This document shows, piece by piece, positions 7,230 through 11,173 of a stretch of DNA of 11,173 bases. Each line of letters opens with the position of its first letter. Positions within the stretch are counted from its first letter, which is position 1. Source of the stretch: Clostridia bacterium (GTDB lineage Bacteria; Bacillota; Clostridia; Oscillospirales; CAG-272); assembly GCA_900763885.1 (NCBI GenBank), contig CAAFLY010000050.1, positions 1 to 11,173 on the forward strand, given 5' to 3'. The notes under the pieces are model-generated. The model ran no database searches. It had not been told where the DNA came from and worked only from the letters and a program-made list of their open reading frames with translations. The translations under genes and the position numbers were made by a program.

Positions 7230-7306
7230 AAAACGACCGGCAGGGTGGAGACAGCAGTCCCTGGGAGATCATCCCGGGGATCCGCGTTCCCTCTGCCGGT
7301 CGTTTT
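7230..7306. terminator. Bidirectional compound-hairpin terminator between convergent operons
   Basis: AAAACGACCGGCAG (7230-7243) is perfectly repeated in inverted form at 7293-7306, giving a 14-bp outer stem. The + strand runs into a T-rich stretch after the GTCG arm (CGTTTTCTGTTT). The - strand ends in TTTTTTATT (7233-7225), so both directions have a U-tract. The roughly 49-nt interior contains a second hairpin: 7259-7266 pairs with 7272-7279 (8 bp, one G-U, loop GATCA). It starts next to the small gene's stop and lies about 30 nt from the cysS stop, as expected for a shared terminator. The long structured interior is larger than a simple terminator loop, so a repeat element or small RNA remains possible. 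Confidence 0.8.
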
Positions 7307-7336
7307 CTGTTTGGTCGCGCCGTTTTCCGTATCTGG

Positions 7337-8800
7337 TTACGCCATGGTATAGGTGGTGCCGTCCTTGGTATCCTTAAGGATCACGCCCATATCGGTCAGC
7401 GCCGCACGGATCTCATCTGCGCGGGCGTAATTTTTCGCCTTTTTGGCTTCCGCTCTTTCTCCAATCATGGCGCGGATCCTTGCATCCAGCTCCGGATCCA
7501 CGTCGGGCGCGCTCTCTGCCGCGGTGGATTTTTCCGCGTCGGATCTCCGTTTCGCGTCTGCCTCTTCCAGAAGGCCTATGGCGAGGACGCGGTCGAAATC
7601 GGCGAGCAGGGCGCGTTTGGTGGCGTCGTTTGTCTTCTCCTTCAGCACGTCATAGACAGCGGTGATGGCGAGGGAGGTATTGAGGTCGTTGTCCATTGCC
7701 TCGCGGAACGTCCTTTGGTGCTTGTCCCAGACCTCCCGGTCAATGGGGGCTGTATCGTTCGGGTCCAGCGCGGCGATTCTGGCGATGAGCTTTTCGTAGC
7801 TGGCGGCGGCGTTGTCGAGCCCCTCATAGGAGAACACAAGGTTTTTGCGGTAATGGGACTGGAGGCAGAAGAGACGGTAGACCATGGGATCGTAGCCCTT
7901 CTGTTCGAGGAGCGACAGAGTCAGAAACTCGCCCGTGGACTTGGACATTTTGCCGGAGGAGGTATTGAGGTGGAGCACATGGAACCACTGCGGGCACCAC
8001 GGATGGCCGAGATACGCCTCGCTCTGTGCGATCTCATTGGTATGGTGCGGGAACGCGTTATCGATGCCGCCGCAATGGATATCGAGATATTCGCCCAGAT
8101 TTTTGATGCTGATGGCGGAGCATTCGATATGCCAGCCGGGGTAACCGAGGCCCCACGGGCTGTCCCACTTCAGTTCCTGATCCTCGAACTTGGATTTGGT
8201 GAACCACAGCACGAAGTCGCATTTGTTCCGCTTGGCGTGATCCTCCTCCACGCCCTCGCGCACGCCGACTGCCAGATCCTCCGCGTCGTGCTTATTGAAA
8301 ACATAGTATTCCGTGAGCTTGGAGGTATCGAAATAGACGTTGCCCTCGGCGAGATACGCGTAATCCTTTTCGAGAAGGACCTCGATCATATGGATGAATG
8401 CGGGAATGCAGGAGGTGGCGGGCATGACGATCTCCGGGCGGCGGATATGGAGCTTTTCACAGTCGGCGAAGAAGGCGTCGGTATAATATTTCGCGATCTC
8501 CATGACGGTCTTATGTTCCCGGCGCGCGCCCTTCAGCATTTTGTCCTCGCCGGTATCCGCGTCGCTGGACAGGTGACCGACGTCGGTGATATTCATGGCG
8601 CGGGTCACATCGTAGCCGGAATAGCGGAGATAGCGGTCGAGAATATCCTCCATGATGTACGTGCGGAGGTTGCCGATATGTGCGAAATGGTACACGGTCG
8701 GGCCGCAGGTATACATTTTGACGACGCCGGGCGTATGGGTACGGAACGGATCGCGGGAATGGGTCAGGCTATTATACAGAAGCAGAGAGCTATCCATCAT
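7337..8800 (-). CDS. cysS: Cysteinyl-tRNA synthetase
   Basis: This 487-residue class I aminoacyl-tRNA synthetase charges tRNA-Cys with cysteine in the cytosol. The ATP-binding HIGH motif appears as HIGN (41-44) and the second signature as KMSKS (284-288). The four zinc ligands that recognise the cysteine thiol are all present: Cys32 (YTCGPTVY), Cys227 (HIECSAIS), His252 and Glu256 (PHHTNEIAQSEA), with the same 227-252-256 spacing as in the E. coli enzyme. The C-terminal anticodon-binding helical region ends with KNYARADEIRAAL and a GTTYTMA tail. Length is normal. The start is one of two adjacent ATGs (8800 or 8797); AAAGGA (8814-8809) is 8 nt before the first. It lies 38 nt behind the membrane protease and downstream of cysE, so it may be driven by the T-box promoter. 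Confidence 0.97.
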   Translation of the reverse strand: MMDSSLLLYNSLTHSRDPFRTHTPGVVKMYTCGPTVYHFAHIGNLRTYIMEDILDRYLRYSGYDVTRAMNITDVGHLSSDADTGEDKMLKGARREHKTVMEIAKYYTDAFFADCEKLHIRRPEIVMPATSCIPAFIHMIEVLLEKDYAYLAEGNVYFDTSKLTEYYVFNKHDAEDLAVGVREGVEEDHAKRNKCDFVLWFTKSKFEDQELKWDSPWGLGYPGWHIECSAISIKNLGEYLDIHCGGIDNAFPHHTNEIAQSEAYLGHPWCPQWFHVLHLNTSSGKMSKSTGEFLTLSLLEQKGYDPMVYRLFCLQSHYRKNLVFSYEGLDNAAASYEKLIARIAALDPNDTAPIDREVWDKHQRTFREAMDNDLNTSLAITAVYDVLKEKTNDATKRALLADFDRVLAIGLLEEADAKRRSDAEKSTAAESAPDVDPELDARIRAMIGERAEAKKAKNYARADEIRAALTDMGVILKDTKDGTTYTMA

Positions 8801-8838
8801 TGGGGAATTCCTTTCTCAGAAAACGTTTGATACTATGG

Positions 8839-9780
8839 TCAGTTTTTGTCCGCCGGGAGCTCGTCGATCCGCGGCACATCCGGCTCCGTATTGTCCCACC
8901 GAAACAGCATATAGAACGAGAACAGCAGCGTGCCGATGGAGACGAGGTACAGTCCGAGCAGGAGAAGCGGGTTGTCCGTCACCAGAAAGAGCGAGGTCAG
9001 GTTGAAGCACATATGGCAGACCACGGACGGCAGGATGGATCCGTGGCGCAAAAACAGCAGTGAGAACACCAATCCGACCACAAAGGCGTATCCGACGGCG
9101 ATGGGGGTGCCGTGGCACAGTCCGAAAATGAGCGCGGAGAGGATCACGGAGAGCCACGTCGGCAGTCCTGTGCGCAGGCGGGAATCGACCAAGCCGCGGA
9201 AGATCGTTTCCTCCAAAAATCCGGTGAGGATCGCGGTGGTGAGGATTTCGAGCAGCAGATTCTGTTCGCCGAGATAGCTGTACTGCTCCTCGAGCCCGGC
9301 AAACCACGCGTCCGGCAGCGGCAGGAAATTGATGGTCACGGAGATAAAGATATTGAACGCGGCCCCGGCAAGAGCTGCCCAGAGGATCAGGGAAGGCTTC
9401 ACCCTATGGAGGTGGATCTCGGCAAACATATTTTTGTGCCGCACGGCAAAGAATAACGCCAGAAGCAGGATCGTGACCAGTCCGGAAATGAGGCTGACGA
9501 GGCTGATATTCTGGTACAGCGCGTTCATGATGCTTTCGTACAGCTCCGCTTCAGAGAGATTCCCGCCGGATGCCAATACGCTCTGCACGGCAAGGAACCC
9601 GGAATAGATCCCGGAGGTCGCGGACTGCACCACGAGAAAGAGCAGCACAAAGCCGACCGCTTTGGCGATCGCGGCGACTCCCTTTTTGCATTTTGAAGCC
9701 GGACGGGGACGGGGCTGCCCGCAATGGGGACAGAACCGGTCGGTATCGTAAAGCTCTGTGTGACAACGAGGACATTGCAT
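8839..9780 (-). CDS. CPBP/CAAX-type intramembrane metalloprotease with N-terminal zinc ribbon
   Basis: The 313-residue product begins with a small zinc ribbon: Cys3-x2-Cys6 and Cys17-x2-Cys20 (CPRC, CPHC). About seven to eight hydrophobic spans follow. The Abi/CPBP signatures are in order: Glu190-Glu191-x3-Arg195 (EETIFR), Phe219-x3-His223 (FGLCH) and His256-x3-Asn260 (HMCFN). These are the catalytic Glu and metal-binding His residues of the Rce1-like family. Members cleave peptides or prenylated proteins in the membrane, or act in bacteriocin self-protection; the substrate is unknown here. I start at ATG 9780 with AAAGGAG at 9798-9792. A longer reading from GTG 9810 would put that ribosome site inside the coding region and delay the CPRC motif, so it is rejected. 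The gene sits between cysE (151-nt gap) and cysS (38-nt gap), an unexpected partner for cysteine metabolism. Confidence 0.9.
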   Translation of the reverse strand: MQCPRCHTELYDTDRFCPHCGQPRPRPASKCKKGVAAIAKAVGFVLLFLVVQSATSGIYSGFLAVQSVLASGGNLSEAELYESIMNALYQNISLVSLISGLVTILLLALFFAVRHKNMFAEIHLHRVKPSLILWAALAGAAFNIFISVTINFLPLPDAWFAGLEEQYSYLGEQNLLLEILTTAILTGFLEETIFRGLVDSRLRTGLPTWLSVILSALIFGLCHGTPIAVGYAFVVGLVFSLLFLRHGSILPSVVCHMCFNLTSLFLVTDNPLLLLGLYLVSIGTLLFSFYMLFRWDNTEPDVPRIDELPADKN

Positions 9781-9791
9781 GGTAAAAAACG

Positions 9792-9798
9792 CTCCTTT
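9792..9798 (-). promoter_or_regulatory. Ribosome binding site deciding the protease start
   Basis: On the - strand AAAGGAG is followed 11 nt later by ATG 9780. It lies inside the possible GTG-9810 extension, which argues that the extension is not coding. Confidence 0.6.
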
Positions 9799-9931
9799 CT
9801 GCGGCAACACGCCGATGCTGGAAATGGGACAGTCAAAAGCTGTCTATCCTATATCGTACCACAGCTCGGCGCAAAAATCCGCCCGGTTCCATGACGGGGA
9901 TGTGACTTTTTTCAGACAATTTCCCGCTTTG

Positions 9932-10807
9932 TCAACGTTCTCCGTCGGATTCCGTCTGGTTCTCCGCGTTTTCGACAGGCGCGTCACTTTCGGCAGGCGC
10001 GTTATCCATGACAGGCGCGTCCGCTTTTTCTCCGCAGCCGCAGGGGACGTCCGTGGGCAGCGGGGCCGTATCGTCCGGGCGGTTCGCGAGCAGTGCGGAC
10101 AGCTTTTGCTCCAGCTTCGCGACACGTTCACAGACCGTGGTGATCTCGCATTCCACAGGGTCGGGCATATGGACCTGGTCGAGATCCTGCGAGGGGAGCT
10201 TCGCGCCGTTTTGCCGTACGACCTTTGCCGGAACGCCGACCGCGGTTGCGTTTTCGGGAATATCGGTCAGCACCACAGCGCCCGCCGCGATCTTGGAGCC
10301 GGAGCCGACGGTGAAATTGCCGAGCAGCTTCGCCCCCGCGCCGACCATAACGTTGTCCCCGAGCGTCGGATGGCGTTTGCCCGTTTCCTTGCCGGTACCG
10401 CCGAGTGTCACGCCCTGATAAATCGTGCAGTTGTCGCCGATGACCGCCGTTTCCCCGATCACCACGCCGGAGCCATGGTCGATGAACAGTCCCCTGCCGA
10501 TGGTTGCCCCGGGGTGGATCTCGATCCCCGTCACAAACCGTGTGAACTGGGAGACCGTCCGTGCCGTCAGGGGATACCCCTTCTGCAAAAGCGCGTGGGC
10601 AAGGCGGTATAACAACACTGCGTGGAAGCCGGAGTAGAGAAAGAGCACCTCTCCCCGTCCGAGAGCAGCCGGGTCCCTGTCGCAGATCGCGTCCACGTCG
10701 GCAAGGATCCCGTCGATCCTACGGCGTATCTCCTGCGGCAGCGGCAGCGGCACGTTCCGTTTCGCGCTTTTTGGCTTTTGTTTCTGTATGGTGATGTGAA
10801 TCTTCAT
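9932..10807 (-). CDS. cysE: Serine O-acetyltransferase
   Basis: This 291-residue enzyme acetylates L-serine with acetyl-CoA, the first step of cysteine biosynthesis. Residues 95-195 are a left-handed beta-helix of hexapeptide repeats: GIEIHPGATIG, then FIDHG with catalytic Asp110-His111, then GVVIGETAVIG, QGVTLGGTGKETGKRHPTLGDN and GVPAKVV. The core matches Firmicute CysE closely. From memory of Bacillus CysE, the enzyme proper begins near residue 31, so there is a basic N-terminal extension of about 30 residues. After a short coiled segment (ERVAKLEQKLSALL) comes an extra tail of about 50 residues rich in Ala, Asp, Glu, Pro and Asn with a CGCG pair. ATG 10807 is chosen because AAAGGAA (10819-10813) precedes it; the upstream in-frame ATG 10864 lies inside the T-box terminator. 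A T-box leader controls the gene. Confidence 0.97.
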   Translation of the reverse strand: MKIHITIQKQKPKSAKRNVPLPLPQEIRRRIDGILADVDAICDRDPAALGRGEVLFLYSGFHAVLLYRLAHALLQKGYPLTARTVSQFTRFVTGIEIHPGATIGRGLFIDHGSGVVIGETAVIGDNCTIYQGVTLGGTGKETGKRHPTLGDNVMVGAGAKLLGNFTVGSGSKIAAGAVVLTDIPENATAVGVPAKVVRQNGAKLPSQDLDQVHMPDPVECEITTVCERVAKLEQKLSALLANRPDDTAPLPTDVPCGCGEKADAPVMDNAPAESDAPVENAENQTESDGER

Positions 10808-10812
10808 GCGGA

Positions 10813-10819
10813 TTCCTTT
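10813..10819 (-). promoter_or_regulatory. Ribosome binding site deciding the cysE start
   Basis: AAAGGAA on the - strand, 5 nt before ATG 10807 and just after the leader's terminator T-run. It excludes the ATG at 10864 as the real start. Confidence 0.75.
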
Positions 10820-10829
10820 CTGCGGGAAC

Positions 10830-10875
10830 AAAAAAGCGTCTCCCGAAATGGCATAATTTCCCATTCCAAAGAGGC
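10830..10875 (-). terminator. Regulated terminator of the cysE T-box
   Basis: On the - strand GCCTCTTTGGAATGG (10875-10861) pairs with CCATTTCGGGAGACGC (10851-10836) around a 9-nt loop, with some G-U pairs, a C-C mismatch and a bulge. TTTTTT (10835-10830) follows. Its 5' arm contains the CTCTT used by the antiterminator, so the two structures exclude each other as in standard T-boxes. Confidence 0.88.
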
Positions 10876-11088
10876 GATTTCCCGCGGTTCCACTCTTATT
10901 TCTCCCTATATCCGCCCGATAACGCAGGCGACGCGCGCTCCATTACAGAGCGGGACTCCCGAGCGCACAGCCGACCGCCGTTCCCGCGTATCCTTTCCAC
11001 CAACCGGATACTCTCTGCTTTTCCGAAACAGCACTGTCGATTCTTCCCGTTCCACGTCCCATTGGCGCACCCGATCTTTGAGTCCGCA
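10830..11088 (-). promoter_or_regulatory. T-box riboswitch leader of cysE, probably tRNA-Cys responsive
   Basis: The leader senses uncharged tRNA and prevents termination when it is bound. Read on the - strand, the T-box sequence AATAAGAGTGGAACCGCG (10900-10883) has one mismatch to the consensus AAnnnGGGTGGnACCGCG. The antiterminator folds fully: AAGAG (10897-10893) pairs with CTCTT (10873-10869), GCG (10885-10883) pairs with CGC (10876-10874), and the canonical 7-nt bulge UGGAACC is left between them. UGGA would pair with a tRNA 3' end UCCA, as in tRNA-Cys. Stem I shows a base helix (11087-11080 with 10958-10950, one bulge), a mid helix (11032-11025 with 10984-10977), and an apical hairpin (11011-11006 with 10993-10988) whose loop starts GGTTGGTG, preceded by AGAGA. 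A UGC Cys triplet at 10967-10965 is the likely specifier, but the specifier loop was not fully resolved by hand. Confidence 0.95.
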
Positions 11089-11093
11089 CTATC

Positions 11094-11122
11094 ATTATAC
11101 ACCACCGCGGCGGTTTTGTAAA
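11094..11122 (-). promoter_or_regulatory. Sigma70/SigA-type promoter of the cysE leader
   Basis: On the - strand TTTACA (11122-11117) and a perfect TATAAT (11099-11094) are separated by 17 nt. Transcription would start near 11089-11086, right at the base of T-box Stem I, which supports both calls. Upstream A-tracts at 11126-11141 may strengthen it. Confidence 0.85.
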
Positions 11123-11125
11123 CGG

Positions 11126-11154
11126 TTTTTTCCCGTTTTTTCCGAAAAAGTTTT
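11126..11154 (-). promoter_or_regulatory. Phased A-tracts upstream of the cysE promoter (UP-element-like)
   Basis: On the - strand two A6 runs (11141-11136 and 11131-11126) are exactly 10 bp apart, with further T5 and A4 runs just upstream (11149-11145, 11154-11151). The first A6 lies immediately upstream of the -35 box. Runs in phase with the helix bend DNA and can contact RNA polymerase alpha subunits. The function here is inferred from position and spacing only. Confidence 0.45.
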
Positions 11155-11173
11155 CGCAAAACGCCACGTCCCC

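Noticed and set aside
7715..8830. 371-residue open frame on the + strand opposite cysS
   Set aside because: It is the antisense shadow of cysS, which carries all expected motifs; no ribosome site or family features support it.
9781..9810. GTG start at 9810 for the protease, adding ten residues
   Set aside because: It would make the AAAGGAG ribosome site part of the coding sequence, and the zinc ribbon normally begins at the very N-terminus.
9838..9880. Separate promoter for the protease around the - strand TGGTACGATATAGG
   Set aside because: The -10-like match is partial and no good -35 box lies 16-18 nt upstream; too weak to report as a feature.
9915..9933. Hairpin GACAA/TTGTC overlapping the cysE stop as a cysE terminator
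   Set aside because: The stem is only 5 bp and is followed on the - strand by an A-run, not a T-run. The 151-nt gap to the protease holds no convincing terminator.
9779..10612. 277-residue open frame on the + strand opposite cysE and its downstream gap
   Set aside because: Antisense of an unambiguous cysE; composition is Arg-rich and no domain is seen.
10808..10864. N-terminal extension of CysE from the in-frame ATG at 10864
   Set aside because: The extra codons lie within the T-box terminator stem, T-run and the AAAGGAA ribosome site; ATG 10807 is well placed after that site.
10896..11159. Short - strand open frames upstream of cysE
   Set aside because: They coincide with the promoter and the structured T-box leader, which explain the sequence better than a peptide.

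Overview
The window is GC-rich bacterial DNA, most plausibly from an anaerobic Clostridia-type Firmicute. Evidence: purine-rich Shine-Dalgarno sites before nearly every gene, a T-box riboswitch (largely a Gram-positive device), a CysE of the Firmicute type, and tightly packed short-gap operons. No mobile element, CRISPR array, rRNA or tRNA gene was seen.

Positions 1-7229 (+ strand) hold a run of co-directional genes: the C-terminal part of a beta-lactamase-fold serine hydrolase cut by the window edge, a sugar phosphate isomerase/epimerase-type TIM barrel, an unrecognised polytopic membrane protein, the radical-SAM heme chaperone HemW, a D-2-hydroxyacid dehydrogenase, a short Old-Yellow-Enzyme-type flavin reductase with a C-terminal four-cysteine motif, a short-chain dehydrogenase, and a 57-residue single-span membrane protein. 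The six genes from 1098 to 7004 are separated by 5-53 nt and look like one operon. Apart from hemW, the soluble members (isomerase, 2-hydroxyacid dehydrogenase, flavin reductase, SDR) suggest a redox route acting on a sugar-like or carboxylated small molecule. The substrate cannot be read from sequence.

Positions 7230-7306 form a compound hairpin with 14-bp perfect outer arms and T-runs on both strands. It sits between the convergent gene sets and probably terminates both.

Positions 7337-11122 (- strand) form a cysteine unit. Reading leftwards it contains a strong sigma70-type promoter preceded by helically phased A-tracts, a T-box leader with antiterminator and terminator, cysE (serine acetyltransferase), a CPBP/CAAX-type intramembrane protease with an N-terminal zinc ribbon, and cysS (cysteinyl-tRNA synthetase). 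The T-box bulge UGGA fits a tRNA ending in UCCA, as tRNA-Cys does, and a UGC triplet lies in a suitable place in Stem I. The likely logic is that uncharged tRNA-Cys turns on cysteine synthesis and, if transcription reads through, the protease and the synthetase too. The protease between the two cysteine genes is the oddest point of this unit.
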